Below are positions 18,267 to 28,035 of a stretch of DNA of 64,000 nucleotides, piece by piece. Made by a program: the position numbers and the translations under genes. Positions within the stretch are counted from its first letter, which is position 1; each line of letters opens with the position of its first letter. The DNA comes from Flagellimonas aquimarina (lineage in GTDB: Bacteria > Bacteroidota > Bacteroidia > Flavobacteriales > Flavobacteriaceae): contig NZ_QGEG01000001.1 in the NCBI RefSeq assembly GCF_003149745.1, forward strand, positions 1,302,001-1,366,000, read 5' to 3'. The notes under the pieces are model-generated. The model searched no databases. It was not told the DNA's origin and was given only the letters and a program-made list of their open reading frames with translations.

Positions 18267-21200
18267 GGAAAGTAATATCTTATTTTATTAAGTACCATGT
18301 TGCCGTAAATGTAATAATTATTGCATTTTTCATTTTCGGTATTGTTGGAGCATTGTCATTAAAATCTTCATTTTTTCCGCTTACAGAATCCAAAAATGTT
18401 TTAATCACTATTGCCTATCCAGGAGCATCCCCACAAGAAGTTGAAGAAGGAATCGTATTAAAAATTGAGGATAACCTCAAGGGACTTCAGGGAGTGGAAA
18501 GAGTAACCTCTACTTCTAGAGAGAATAGTGGAACCATCAATGTGGAGATAGAGAAGGGCAGGGATATTGATTTTATGTTGTTGGAAGTCAAAAATGCCGT
18601 GGACCGTGTTCCCACATTTCCAACAGGGATGGAGCCTTTGGTGGTTTCAAAATTGGAGCCGGTTAGGCCTACTATAAGTTTTGCAGTTAGTGGACAAAAC
18701 ATTTCATTGAAAACCTTAAAGCAAATAGGAAGGCAAATAGAGAACGATTTAAGGGCTATTGACGGCATTTCTCAAATTACGATTTCTGGTTATCCAGATG
18801 AAGAGATTGAAATAGCGGTGGATGAAAATAGACTGCTTGCATATAACCTGTCTTTTAATGAAGTTGCGCAAGCGGTATCCAATGCTAATATTTTGGTTAC
18901 AGGTGGTAATATTAAGACAAACACAGAGGAATATTTGATTAGGGCAAATAACCGCTCTTATTATGGAGACGAGCTTTCAAATGTTGTGGTGCGCGCAGAT
19001 GCATCAGGCCGTGCCATACGGTTAAAGGATGTTGCAATTATTAGGGATCGTTTTTCAGAAACACCCAATGCAGCTTATTACAATGGGGATTTATCCGTTA
19101 ATGTTACGGTAACAAGTACAAATACGGAAGATTTAATAGGCTCCGCAGAAAAAGTAAAGGAATACATTGCAGATTTCAATCAGAAATACACCAATGTTCA
19201 ATTGGATGTTGTTCGAGATTTATCCAAAACCTTGACGCAACGAACAGATTTGCTTACTGAGAATGCCATTATAGGAATGATTTTGGTACTCGTTTTCCTC
19301 TCTTTATTTTTAAATACCAGATTGGCCTTTTGGGTAGCCTTTGGTTTACCGATTGCGTTTTTGGGAATGTTTGTTTTTGCACCAATGCTTAATGTAACAA
19401 TCAACGTATTGTCCCTGTTTGGGATGATTATCGTAATTGGTATCCTTGTGGATGATGGTATTGTAATAGCAGAAAACATTTATCAGCATCATGAAAAGGG
19501 AAAGACCCCTGTCCAAGCAGCTATAGATGGGACTATGGAAGTTATTCCACCCATCCTTTCTGCAATTATAACCACCATACTGGCCTTTTCCATTTTCTTG
19601 TTTTTGGATGGTCGAGTGGGTGATTTCTTTAGTGAGGTTTCCGTAATTGTAATTCTGACCTTGGTCGTTTCACTGGTAGAGGCACTGATTATCCTACCTG
19701 CTCATTTAGCGCATTCAAAAGCCCTTCAACCACAAAAGAAAGGCCCTAAAACAGGTATAGCAAAAGTGTTTTCCAAACTTCGTATCATAAACAAATTAGG
19801 AGATGATGCAATGGTGTGGATGCGTGATAAAATGTATAGCCCGGCTTTACGTTTTGCCTTGGATTACAAACTATTGACTTTTGCAATATTCTTTATGGCA
19901 CTGACTTTAACCTTTGGGTCTATTGGAGGAGGTATTATTAGAACTTCGTTCTTCCCGAGAATTGCAAGCGATAGGATAGCGGTGGAGTTGTTAATGCCCA
20001 ATGGTGCCAATGAGAAGGTTACCGATTCAATAATTAGCATGATCCAGGATAAAGCGCAAATAGTAAACGAAGAGCTTACAGATAAATATTTGCTAGGTAC
20101 TGATAAGATGCTTTTTGAAAACATGCTAAAAAATGTTGGCCCTGGCTCTTCTTCCGCTACTTTGGTAATCAATCTACTTCCAGGAGAGGAGCGTCCAGAT
20201 GCAATTAGGGCAGATATGGTAACCAGTAGACTAAGGGAATTAGTTGGGCCAGTTATTGGAGCAGAAAGCCTTATTTATGGATCAGGAGGTAATTTTGGAG
20301 GCGATCCAGTTTCAGTTTCGCTCTTAGGAAATAATATTCAAGAACTAAAGGCGGCAAAATCTGAACTAAAAACGGCCTTATTGAATAATTCACTTTTAAA
20401 AGATGTGGCTGATAATGATCCTGCAGGAATTAAAGAAATAAGATTAGAGCTCAAGGAAAATGCATATTTATTGGGCTTGGACCTACGTACTGTAATGAAT
20501 CAGGTAAGAGCAGGCTTTTTTGGTGCTCAAGCACAGCGCTTTCAGAGAGGACAGGATGAGATTCGTGTTTGGGTACGCTATGATCGAGAAAATAGATCTT
20601 CTATTGCAGATTTGGATGACATGCGGATTGTGGCTCCCAGTGGAGAAAGAATTCCTTTATCGGAAATAGCCACCTACTCAATTGAAAGGGGAGATGTAGC
20701 CATAAACCATCTGGATGGTCAAAGAGAAATTCAAGTTTCATCAGATATTAAGGATTTGCAAACAACAAGTGGGACAGATGCCATGACATGGGTGCGAACA
20801 GAGGTTATGCCAGATATCCTATCCAAATATCCTTCCATTACTCCTTCATATGAAGGTCAGAACAGGGAAGCAAATAAACTGCTTGATTCACTGACGTTCG
20901 TTGGTCTAACGGTGCTCTTCCTCATTTTTGTGACCATAGCATTTACCTTCAGAAGCTTTAGTCAACCATTATTGCTTATACTTTTGGTGCCATTTAGTTT
21001 AACAGCTGTTGCTTGGGGACATTGGATACATGGTTTTCCCATCAATATTCTCTCCATGCTTGGAATTATTGCATTGATAGGTATCATGGTCAACGACGGT
21101 CTTGTGTTAATGGGAAAGTTCAATATCAATCTGCGGAATGGACTTAATTTTAATGAAGCACTTTATGAAGCTGGGCGCTCAAGGTTTAGGGCAATATTCC

Positions 21201-21550
21201 TAACATCTGTTACTACAATAGCTGGTTTGGCACCTCTATTATTGGAAAAGAGTAGGCAAGCTCAATTTCTTAAGCCAATGGCCATTGCCATTGCCTATGG
21301 AATTGGTTTTGCCACTGTACTTACATTGTTGATGTTACCTTTGTTTCTTTCATTTGGGAATAATGTAAAAGTCCTTGCCAAAAGATTATGGACAGGCGAA
21401 ATGGTATCAAAAGAAGAAGTAGAGCGGGCAATTAAGGAACAGAATGAAGAACAACATATGCTGGAAGAAGGAATGCCACAACTCAATGGAAGTATAAACC
21501 ATACAGAACCTAAAGAAGACACTCCAAAAGTTTTAGAAGGAACAACATGA
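18263..21550 (+). CDS. RND efflux pump inner-membrane transporter
   Basis: A 1095-residue AcrB/HAE1-like proton-driven transporter. Twelve membrane helices in two groups of six flank two large periplasmic loops. The helix-4 region has GILVDDGIVIAENI with the paired Asp used for proton relay; the repeat carries GIMVNDGLVLMGK with Asn in place of the first Asp, as is normal for the second half. It starts with GTG overlapping the adaptor stop by 4 bp, and its stop overlaps the TolC-like gene (ATGA). The acidic C-terminal tail of about 50 residues is longer than in AcrB. Confidence 0.95.
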   Translation: MRKVISYFIKYHVAVNVIIIAFFIFGIVGALSLKSSFFPLTESKNVLITIAYPGASPQEVEEGIVLKIEDNLKGLQGVERVTSTSRENSGTINVEIEKGRDIDFMLLEVKNAVDRVPTFPTGMEPLVVSKLEPVRPTISFAVSGQNISLKTLKQIGRQIENDLRAIDGISQITISGYPDEEIEIAVDENRLLAYNLSFNEVAQAVSNANILVTGGNIKTNTEEYLIRANNRSYYGDELSNVVVRADASGRAIRLKDVAIIRDRFSETPNAAYYNGDLSVNVTVTSTNTEDLIGSAEKVKEYIADFNQKYTNVQLDVVRDLSKTLTQRTDLLTENAIIGMILVLVFLSLFLNTRLAFWVAFGLPIAFLGMFVFAPMLNVTINVLSLFGMIIVIGILVDDGIVIAENIYQHHEKGKTPVQAAIDGTMEVIPPILSAIITTILAFSIFLFLDGRVGDFFSEVSVIVILTLVVSLVEALIILPAHLAHSKALQPQKKGPKTGIAKVFSKLRIINKLGDDAMVWMRDKMYSPALRFALDYKLLTFAIFFMALTLTFGSIGGGIIRTSFFPRIASDRIAVELLMPNGANEKVTDSIISMIQDKAQIVNEELTDKYLLGTDKMLFENMLKNVGPGSSSATLVINLLPGEERPDAIRADMVTSRLRELVGPVIGAESLIYGSGGNFGGDPVSVSLLGNNIQELKAAKSELKTALLNNSLLKDVADNDPAGIKEIRLELKENAYLLGLDLRTVMNQVRAGFFGAQAQRFQRGQDEIRVWVRYDRENRSSIADLDDMRIVAPSGERIPLSEIATYSIERGDVAINHLDGQREIQVSSDIKDLQTTSGTDAMTWVRTEVMPDILSKYPSITPSYEGQNREANKLLDSLTFVGLTVLFLIFVTIAFTFRSFSQPLLLILLVPFSLTAVAWGHWIHGFPINILSMLGIIALIGIMVNDGLVLMGKFNINLRNGLNFNEALYEAGRSRFRAIFLTSVTTIAGLAPLLLEKSRQAQFLKPMAIAIAYGIGFATVLTLLMLPLFLSFGNNVKVLAKRLWTGEMVSKEEVERAIKEQNEEQHMLEEGMPQLNGSINHTEPKEDTPKVLEGTT

Positions 21551-22875
21551 TTAAAAGTATATTTTCGGCATTACCTCTTTTTTTATTTGTTTTTATAAGT
21601 ACAGCAGAAGCTCAAGAGAGAGTACTTTCCAAAGAAGAGGCCATCGATTTAACATTGGAGAATAATCTGGGCATTCAAGTTGCGCGAAACACACAAAAAA
21701 TTGATGATAACAATGCCGGTATCTTAAACTCTGGATATTTGCCCACGGTTACCGCCAATGCAGGTGGAAGTATTGATAAGCAAAACACTGAAGGTCAGCT
21801 TGCAAGTGGAGATACGCGTACAGCGGATGGAGCAGAAACAAGACGCTACAATGCTTCTGTAGATGTAAACTATACCTTATTTGATGGATTAAACAGGTAC
21901 TACAGCTATAAGAGTTTTAAAGAGCGTTCTCAGCAATCGGAATTAGAAGTAAGGCAGACTATTGAGAATACCATTTTGCAGCTCTTTGCCGTGTATTATG
22001 AAGCGGCTCGCTTAACAGAGAACACTAAAAACTTGGAACAGGCCTTGGGAATTTCAAAAGACAGGTTAAAACGAGCGCGATATCAATTTGAATACGGACA
22101 GAACACAGGGTTGGATGTATTGAATGCTGAAGTGGATATTAATACGGATAGCATCAATCTTTTGAACTCCAGACAACAATTGAGGAATACAATGCGTGAC
22201 CTAAACCTTGTGTTGAATCAAGATCTTTCTTCTCAGTTTCTTGCAGATACCACGGTTAATTTTGTGCCAGGTCTTCAAATGGAAAATATGCACAATGAGG
22301 CCAAATCAAACAATATCCGACTTCAATTGGTGGAAAAGGACATGAACATTACCATGTACAATGTAAAAGCAGCAAAAAGTGTTTTTCTACCTACAATTGG
22401 TTTAACGGGTACTTACGGTTGGAATGAATCAAGCAACAATAGTCCACTTGCATTTTTAATCCAAAATACATCAACTGGTGTTACGGGTGCTGTAAATCTT
22501 TCATGGAATCTTTTTGATGGAGGTAGAGGTATTACCGGCATCAAGAATGTGAAAATTGGTTATGAAAATCAAGAATTGCTCAAGAAACAAATAGAGCTGG
22601 AAGTGGAGCGTGATATTCGAAATGCATGGGACAGTTATACAAATGCGCTATATGTACTGGAAGTACAAGAAAAGAATTTACAGACCAATCAAAACAACTT
22701 CAACCGGACGGATGAACGCTATAAATTGGGACAGGTCACCTCTATAGAATTTAGGCAGGCACAATTGAATTTATTGAATGCAGAGTTAGCGCAAAGTCAA
22801 GCCAAATACAGTGCTAAATTGGCCGAGCTGCAAATGCTCCAAATAAGTGGTCAATTGCTGAATGTGGATTTTTAG
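21547..22875 (+). CDS. TolC-family outer-membrane channel
   Basis: A 442-residue outer-membrane efflux protein. A signal peptide ends near TAEAQE, followed by the duplicated OEP helical/beta architecture (VDVNYTLFDGLNRYYSYK and VNLSWNLFDGGRG are the two beta-barrel strand regions). It is the third subunit of the tripartite pump, translationally coupled to the transporter gene. Confidence 0.93.
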   Translation: MIKSIFSALPLFLFVFISTAEAQERVLSKEEAIDLTLENNLGIQVARNTQKIDDNNAGILNSGYLPTVTANAGGSIDKQNTEGQLASGDTRTADGAETRRYNASVDVNYTLFDGLNRYYSYKSFKERSQQSELEVRQTIENTILQLFAVYYEAARLTENTKNLEQALGISKDRLKRARYQFEYGQNTGLDVLNAEVDINTDSINLLNSRQQLRNTMRDLNLVLNQDLSSQFLADTTVNFVPGLQMENMHNEAKSNNIRLQLVEKDMNITMYNVKAAKSVFLPTIGLTGTYGWNESSNNSPLAFLIQNTSTGVTGAVNLSWNLFDGGRGITGIKNVKIGYENQELLKKQIELEVERDIRNAWDSYTNALYVLEVQEKNLQTNQNNFNRTDERYKLGQVTSIEFRQAQLNLLNAELAQSQAKYSAKLAELQMLQISGQLLNVDF

Positions 22876-22882
22876 TTGAAAT

Positions 22883-23065
22883 ATGTTCGAACATTTTTTT
22901 CAATGCCCATATTGTTGGGAAGAGATTTCTTTTCTTTTGGATACCTCGGTATCACGCCAGAACTATGTTGAAGACTGCGAGGTATGCTGTAATCCTATTG
23001 AAGCAAATACGGCTTTTGAAAACCAGGAATTGATACATTTTGAAGCTAGGGAATTGGGGCAATAA
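22883..23065 (+). CDS. CPXCG-motif cysteine-rich small protein
   Basis: A 60-residue protein with two CxxC pairs (QCPYCWE near 8-11 and DCEVCCNP near 32-35), matching the CPXCG cysteine-rich family, presumably a zinc ribbon. It starts 7 bp after the TolC-like stop and so may be cotranscribed with the exporter. Function unknown. Confidence 0.8.
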   Translation: MFEHFFQCPYCWEEISFLLDTSVSRQNYVEDCEVCCNPIEANTAFENQELIHFEARELGQ

Positions 23066-23104
23066 TTTGTTTACCTTTAAATACAACCTATTCCTATTTC
23101 ATTT

Positions 23105-24436
23105 ATGAAGCTTTCAAAGCTTATAGCACCTAAGATTTTCCCGATTTTACTTGTAAATTTTATTGGTATTCTGGGGTATAGTATTGTAATTCCTATTCTC
23201 ATTTTTATAGTGACGGATATGGGAGGAAATGGTTTTATCTATGGGATTTTGGGAGCTACATATCCCTTCTTTCAATTCATTGGCGCTCCTATATTGGGAA
23301 GGCTTTCAGATAAGATTGGAAGAAAAAAAGTGTTGGTTGTCAGTCAGCTGGGAACATTCATTGCATGGACGCTATTTTTGTTGGCCTTTATCCTTCCTAA
23401 AACAGAACTTTGGTCTCAAAACACAACGTTTACAGGCGGTTACATCATGACCCTGCCTTTGGCGATTATTTTTTTAGCTCGAGTTTTTGATGGTTTTACC
23501 GGCGGCAATGTATCCGTCGCCAATGCATATTTATCCGATATTTCCACTGATGAGGATAGAAACTCAAATTTTGGAAAGATGGGTGCCTCTACAAGTTTAG
23601 GGTTTGTATTGGGACCAGCTTTTGCTGGGGTTTTGGCTTCTACGGTACTTGGAGAAGTATTGCCACTGATTTTGGCGGCACTGATTTCCCTCATAGCAAT
23701 TTTTGTAATAAATACCCAGTTAAAAGAGAGTGTGCCTTGCGTTGTAAACACTGGAAAAGTGCGGTTAAGGGCTTTACGCAGATTTTTTCAAGTAGAGCAT
23801 AAGAACTGTTATCAAGAAGGGGAAATACAGGCCAATCCCGAAAAAACAGGATTTAAGAGGATATTGAAAGAACCCGGTATTCCACTCTTGTATATAGTCT
23901 ATTTTCTAACTTTTTTGGGCTTTAGTCTCTTTTATGCAGGGCTCCCAATATATGCCAATACTATTTTGGAATGGTCATCCACGGAACTGGGTATTTTTCT
24001 TGCGTATTCCAGTTTAATTATGGTTGTGGTTCAAGGCCCGGTTTTAACAAGATTGCAAGGAAAAGTGACCAACGAAAGGTTGATACTTATTGGGTCGTTC
24101 ATTTTAGCTTCATCCTTTTTACTTTTGTCTTTTCAAAGTTTAATGATCATTTATTTGGCCAACACCCTGTTATCTATTGGCAATGGTTTAATGTGGCCAA
24201 GTTTTATGGCGCTATTATCCAAAACAGGAAACTCTAACATGCAAGGGGCCATACAAGGATATGGCAATAGCATGGGGAGTATTGCTAGTATGTTTGGTCT
24301 TATTTTAGGGGGTGTTTTGTTTGAATTTTTATCAACTACAGTTTTTGCTATTGGCGGAATAATCTTTTTGATTATCACAGTATTGATGGGTTTCAATTTT
24401 GTCCAGGGGCGAAAACAGGTGCAGCTAACCACTTAG
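23105..24436 (+). CDS. major facilitator superfamily transporter
   Basis: A 443-residue, 12-helix MFS exporter. Helices 2-3 carry the signature GRLSDKIGRKKVL (about 62-74); helix 5 has a GFVLGPAFAG antiporter-like motif. A cytoplasmic loop of about 45 residues separates the two six-helix halves. The family resembles tetracycline/multidrug exporters, but the substrate is unknown. It starts 39 bp after the CPXCG gene. Confidence 0.88.
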   Translation: MKLSKLIAPKIFPILLVNFIGILGYSIVIPILIFIVTDMGGNGFIYGILGATYPFFQFIGAPILGRLSDKIGRKKVLVVSQLGTFIAWTLFLLAFILPKTELWSQNTTFTGGYIMTLPLAIIFLARVFDGFTGGNVSVANAYLSDISTDEDRNSNFGKMGASTSLGFVLGPAFAGVLASTVLGEVLPLILAALISLIAIFVINTQLKESVPCVVNTGKVRLRALRRFFQVEHKNCYQEGEIQANPEKTGFKRILKEPGIPLLYIVYFLTFLGFSLFYAGLPIYANTILEWSSTELGIFLAYSSLIMVVVQGPVLTRLQGKVTNERLILIGSFILASSFLLLSFQSLMIIYLANTLLSIGNGLMWPSFMALLSKTGNSNMQGAIQGYGNSMGSIASMFGLILGGVLFEFLSTTVFAIGGIIFLIITVLMGFNFVQGRKQVQLTT

Positions 24437-24498
24437 CGCTTAAAAAAATATTGCAAGCCTCGGCAAGAAAATTTTAGGCAATTTAGTATTTGGGATTA

Positions 24499-25578
24499 TC
24501 ATGTCATTTGAATGGTATGGATTTTAACCTCTTTATGCTTTCCTTTTAGCAGAACTTTGCCCAAAGACTTTGAAGAAAAAATGCCACCTACTTTTAAATC
24601 TTTTAATAATTCCTCAGAAATCAATATGTGAACATTGTGTTTGTTGCATTCCCCTTGAATTCTGGCGGAGGTATTGATTACATCGCCATGGTAGGCCAGT
24701 TCCTTCTTTACAATGCCTACCTCGGCAACCATTAAGACACCCCCATGGAGCCCTGCCTTAAATTCGGGAATTACTCCATACTTTTCCAAGTAGTATTCAG
24801 ACTTTTCCCATTTTTGTTGTTGAAAGGCAAAGAACAAGCCCACGCAGTTGTTGTTTGCCAATCCTTTTTTATAAGGCCAAGACAATACGGCTTCATCCCC
24901 TACATATTGATAAATTTCTGCATCATATTTTGGAACTACGTTGTTGAGGTCATAAAAACAATCTTGAATGAGTTGACTGTACTTAAAATGTCCCAATTGT
25001 TCAGCTATTGTTGTCGAATCTTTTAAGTCTAGGAACATAAATATTCGTTTTTCTTCCTTTGGGTTCTTGTATTTCCCGAGCAGCATTTTTAGAAAAACAC
25101 CCTTCCCAAATTTTTCAACAGCAATCTTGATGAACGCAAAAACCAAAGATAATAGGACCACATAAAGCAGAATTGCCCAAAAAGTTTTATTGGTTCGCCA
25201 CCAGCCTATTTCATTGTTAATGTTAATCTGGCCAAGTTCGGAAAAAATTTCCAATACAAGGGTGAAAACAAGGATAGTGGAAATAAAATATGTAATTGTT
25301 TTAATTATTAAACTAAGCCCAAGGGATACTTTCTTTGAACCAAATCTTTCAAAAATAAAATCGATGGTGGCATATAAAAATCCAATGGCAAGACCTGTAA
25401 AAACATGATGTAGAACTATGGTTGACGTGTGCAATTGAGCAAAGTCTCCTGTTACTGAAAATCCTTCGTCATCGCGTATGCCAAAATATCGGAACACCCC
25501 AAATAACCCCATCGCTAATGACCAAAATAAAAGAGACTTCCAAAGTACGTTGAAAAAATGTTGAAGGTTTCTGTTCAC
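24499..25578 (-). CDS. membrane-bound class III adenylate/guanylate cyclase
   Basis: A 359-residue protein: four membrane helices in the first 155 residues, then a class III nucleotidyl cyclase catalytic domain. The two metal-binding Asp are seen in FMFLDLKDST and YQYVGDEAVLSW; the domain continues with FKAGLHGG and the nucleotide-proximal HGDVINTSARIQ. Substrate choice (ATP or GTP) cannot be set with certainty. It stands alone, convergent with the MFS gene and 114 bp downstream of the patatin gene. Confidence 0.88.
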   Translation of the reverse strand: MNRNLQHFFNVLWKSLLFWSLAMGLFGVFRYFGIRDDEGFSVTGDFAQLHTSTIVLHHVFTGLAIGFLYATIDFIFERFGSKKVSLGLSLIIKTITYFISTILVFTLVLEIFSELGQININNEIGWWRTNKTFWAILLYVVLLSLVFAFIKIAVEKFGKGVFLKMLLGKYKNPKEEKRIFMFLDLKDSTTIAEQLGHFKYSQLIQDCFYDLNNVVPKYDAEIYQYVGDEAVLSWPYKKGLANNNCVGLFFAFQQQKWEKSEYYLEKYGVIPEFKAGLHGGVLMVAEVGIVKKELAYHGDVINTSARIQGECNKHNVHILISEELLKDLKVGGIFSSKSLGKVLLKGKHKEVKIHTIQMT

Positions 25579-25691
25579 GGAATTTCATTAAAATATTGTC
25601 CTTGTAATTTACCTTATTTAGGACACTTTATGAAGTAAGAACAAAAATTATTGAGAATAGCGGCAAAGGGGATTGGGTTATGGATATTTGG

Positions 25692-26480
25692 CTAAACCGG
25701 ATACTCTGTTGATTCTTTCTTTAACTCATGTATTGCACAAGTATAGCCCAGATTGAAGAAATCTTCAAGATGATTTGAATTGAAAATGTTGTATTGTGAC
25801 AGTTCTTCTGGTTGAACGACCAATTTGCAATGGTGAAATTTAGCTTCTGAATCTTGATGTAACCTCAAATGAAAAGCTCGGTTAATTACCTGGTATACCG
25901 ATTTGAATTTTTTAATGTTTACCGTTGTTACCGGGCTTACTTCAACACCATAAATTTGATGACACCCATTTAATGGTTTTACTGGAAAGTTATCCATGAC
26001 GCCACCATCGGCATAAAGCCCTTCTCCAATGGTGACAGGCGTAAAAATACCTGGAAAAGATACTGAAGCCAAAATGGATAGGGTTAAACTTCCATTTTCA
26101 AAGACTTCTGCCCTTCCTTTTACCAGATTAGTAGCGGTTACGTACAATTTTTTGCTCAAGCCGTCGAAAGAGTCATGAGGCAAGTACTCCATTAAAATAT
26201 CTTTGAAGGATGCTGTATTGATCAATCCTGGTTTTCTAAGCGCATATCTTGAAAAGCCAAAAAGTTTTATTTTTTTAAAAAAACCTAAAATATCAATAGG
26301 TGAGTAATCAGCAGCATAAAGGGCTCCTACCAATGCCCCTGCGCTAGAACCTGAAATACTATCTGGGAAAATACTGAATTCCTCAAACGCCTTAATGGCT
26401 CCTGCTTGGGCAGCTCCCCTGTAACCTCCACCTGAAAGTACCAAACCTATTGCCCTGTTTTCCATTTCAATATTATTCAA
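25692..26480 (-). CDS. patatin-like phospholipase family protein
   Basis: A 262-residue cytoplasmic esterase of the patatin/RssA type. The oxyanion loop is SGGGYRGAAQ, the nucleophile is in SGSSAG, and the catalytic Asp in the DGGVMDN motif. All parts of the Ser-Asp dyad are present. The start at 26480 could instead be the ATG five codons later (26465), where homology begins. It is 53 bp downstream of the L,D-transpeptidase on the same strand. Confidence 0.9.
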   Translation of the reverse strand: MNNIEMENRAIGLVLSGGGYRGAAQAGAIKAFEEFSIFPDSISGSSAGALVGALYAADYSPIDILGFFKKIKLFGFSRYALRKPGLINTASFKDILMEYLPHDSFDGLSKKLYVTATNLVKGRAEVFENGSLTLSILASVSFPGIFTPVTIGEGLYADGGVMDNFPVKPLNGCHQIYGVEVSPVTTVNIKKFKSVYQVINRAFHLRLHQDSEAKFHHCKLVVQPEELSQYNIFNSNHLEDFFNLGYTCAIHELKKESTEYPV

Positions 26481-26533
26481 TATTAATCTATAATATGGCA
26501 GACCTGGCTGTTAATATGACACACAGCCGGGGT

Positions 26534-27448
26534 TCATTTAAAATATCCATAAACGTCGTCTAGTAATATCTCATTTCCTTTTTCATCGATGGTTTTTGTA
26601 TCATATCGTATGTGCACTTTTGTGCCTACTGGGGCATAATAGTATATAAACCATGCATCACCTTCCTTTGTACCTATACAACCATTGGAATACGCTTTGC
26701 CCAAGGTAATTGGATTAGTGGTAGGATGTATCATCTGTCCATTCCTAATACCATTAATTTCTGTTTCAATCCATGGTATAAGGGGCATGAGCGTTATTCT
26801 TTCGTCATCTCTTTTGGTGAGATAAAACCTTTTTCCATCTGAAGGATTATAGTAGGCTGGATTTCTTACATGACGAACAATTTCACCTAACCCATGAATA
26901 GTTCTCAGATTGGTTATACGGTCTCCCATTGCCAAGTATTTACTTTGGTTTTGGCCAACTCTAATCGGAAATAGATACAGAAGGGTGGAATCTTGATAAA
27001 TCCTAAGTTTGAATTCTGGAATATTAATGTCTATCACCGTATTTTTAAAAGAATTGAGCAATGATGAAGCTTCGGTGGAGTCTGGAATCTTTAAGGATTG
27101 CCCTTTTTTTAAAACCATCAATTTCTTTTGGTCATATACAAAAGAATCCTTTTTGATCATTTTATAGTAATCCGTATTGGCCAATGTATCTATAATAGAT
27201 GGATTTAACCTTACCAAGATATGTTCGGTAAGCTTATAGTTGACCAGAGAATCATACTTGATCACCAAAGAATCCAAAAACTCAAAGTAGTCCTCTACTT
27301 TTACATCCTTTGGCACAAGAACTGTCGTGGAAACGGAACTTCTTCCGATTGAATCGGTTTTGGCCCTCTGTTCTAAGCGTTGAGAAGAGGCACATATGGC
27401 ACTATGGGAATACATAAGAACAAACAGGATAAAGAGCGGTAATCTCAT
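26534..27448 (-). CDS. L,D-transpeptidase (YkuD domain), exported
   Basis: A 304-residue exported protein with a signal peptide (FILFVLMYSHSAICAS), a LysM-like stretch (KGQSLKIPDS) and a C-terminal YkuD domain. The catalytic motif is read as HPTTNPITLGKAYSNGCIGT, with the active Cys in SNGC and the upstream His. It would crosslink peptidoglycan (3-3 bonds) or attach proteins to it. It sits 50 bp downstream of the coiled-coil gene, so it may be cotranscribed from the operator-controlled promoter at 27910-27952. Confidence 0.88.
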   Translation of the reverse strand: MRLPLFILFVLMYSHSAICASSQRLEQRAKTDSIGRSSVSTTVLVPKDVKVEDYFEFLDSLVIKYDSLVNYKLTEHILVRLNPSIIDTLANTDYYKMIKKDSFVYDQKKLMVLKKGQSLKIPDSTEASSLLNSFKNTVIDINIPEFKLRIYQDSTLLYLFPIRVGQNQSKYLAMGDRITNLRTIHGLGEIVRHVRNPAYYNPSDGKRFYLTKRDDERITLMPLIPWIETEINGIRNGQMIHPTTNPITLGKAYSNGCIGTKEGDAWFIYYYAPVGTKVHIRYDTKTIDEKGNEILLDDVYGYFK

Positions 27449-27498
27449 GGAAATTAAAAGTTTAATTGTTTAAACCTTAGATCTGTAAAAATCGATGG

Positions 27499-27885
27499 TC
27501 ACATATATTTAGACAGAAACTTGAAAAACCGCTTTTTTAAATCATTGTAAATATCACGTTGAGTTTCGATTTGTTCCCTAAATTTCGAATGTTGTTTAAA
27601 ATGTACTCGATCTATTGCGTTCTCGTTAGCCTCAAAATGTTTTGAGATATTGAGTTCGTGCGCGTGAATGTTCTCTTTAAACTCATCTATTTTGTTTTTA
27701 TGGATATTAAAATGATTTTGAAATTGATCCAACTTTGCCAGCACTTGGTGATCTGTCCATCTTATGACCAATTCATCTAGCCTGTTTTGGAAAGATTTGA
27801 GCTCGTCTTTCCAAAAAGCAAGTTCCTTGTTCCACTGCTGATGTTCAAAATGTAGATCTGAATTATATATAGGTTTTGTTTCCAT
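27499..27885 (-). CDS. hypothetical coiled-coil protein
   Basis: A 128-residue, charged, all-helical protein with heptad-like spacing (WKDELKSFQNRLDELV and FNIHKNKIDEFKENIHAHEL) and no signal peptide or membrane segment. No family recognised. It starts 20 nt from the inferred transcription start of an operator-controlled promoter (27910-27952), so it belongs to the stress island. It is divergent from the MCE transport operon. Confidence 0.7.
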   Translation of the reverse strand: METKPIYNSDLHFEHQQWNKELAFWKDELKSFQNRLDELVIRWTDHQVLAKLDQFQNHFNIHKNKIDEFKENIHAHELNISKHFEANENAIDRVHFKQHSKFREQIETQRDIYNDLKKRFFKFLSKYM

Positions 27886-27909
27886 TATTTTTACCTTATT
27901 TGTTGATAT

Positions 27910-27952
27910 CCAAGGTAGTTATTAGGTCGTTTCAGGTAAATGACCTAGATCA
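27910..27952 (-). promoter_or_regulatory. operator-controlled promoter for the coiled-coil gene
   Basis: Dyad TGACCTAGATCA (27941-27952) lies 23 bp upstream of minus-strand -7 box TACCTTGG (27910-27917, five of six fixed TAnnTTTG positions). First member of the island's operator set; see the finding on the spacing rule. Confidence 0.75.
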
Positions 27953-27961
27953 GTATAGTCA

Positions 27962-28004
27962 TGATATTGGTCATTCTTAAAATTCAACTCAAGCTTTACA
28001 TTTG
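27962..28004 (+). promoter_or_regulatory. operator-controlled promoter for the MCE operon
   Basis: Dyad TGATATTGGTCA (27962-27973) lies 23 bp upstream of -7 box TACATTTG (27997-28004, six of six). It is 21 bp (two DNA turns) from the neighbouring dyad that faces the other way. The transcript would start near 28009, 27 nt before the first gene. Confidence 0.85.
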
Positions 28005-28035
28005 GCAGTAAATCATTTCTTTAAAAGCGAGAAGC

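Noticed and set aside
24499..25578. The cyclase making cAMP for the Crp-type regulator
   Set aside because: The regulator's effector domain lacks the residues that bind cAMP in CRP, and the cyclase is not in the operator set.
26500..26532. Hairpin CCTGGCTGT/ACAGCCGGG after the L,D-transpeptidase as a terminator
   Set aside because: Stem with a G-U pair but no T-run on the minus strand, so only weak.
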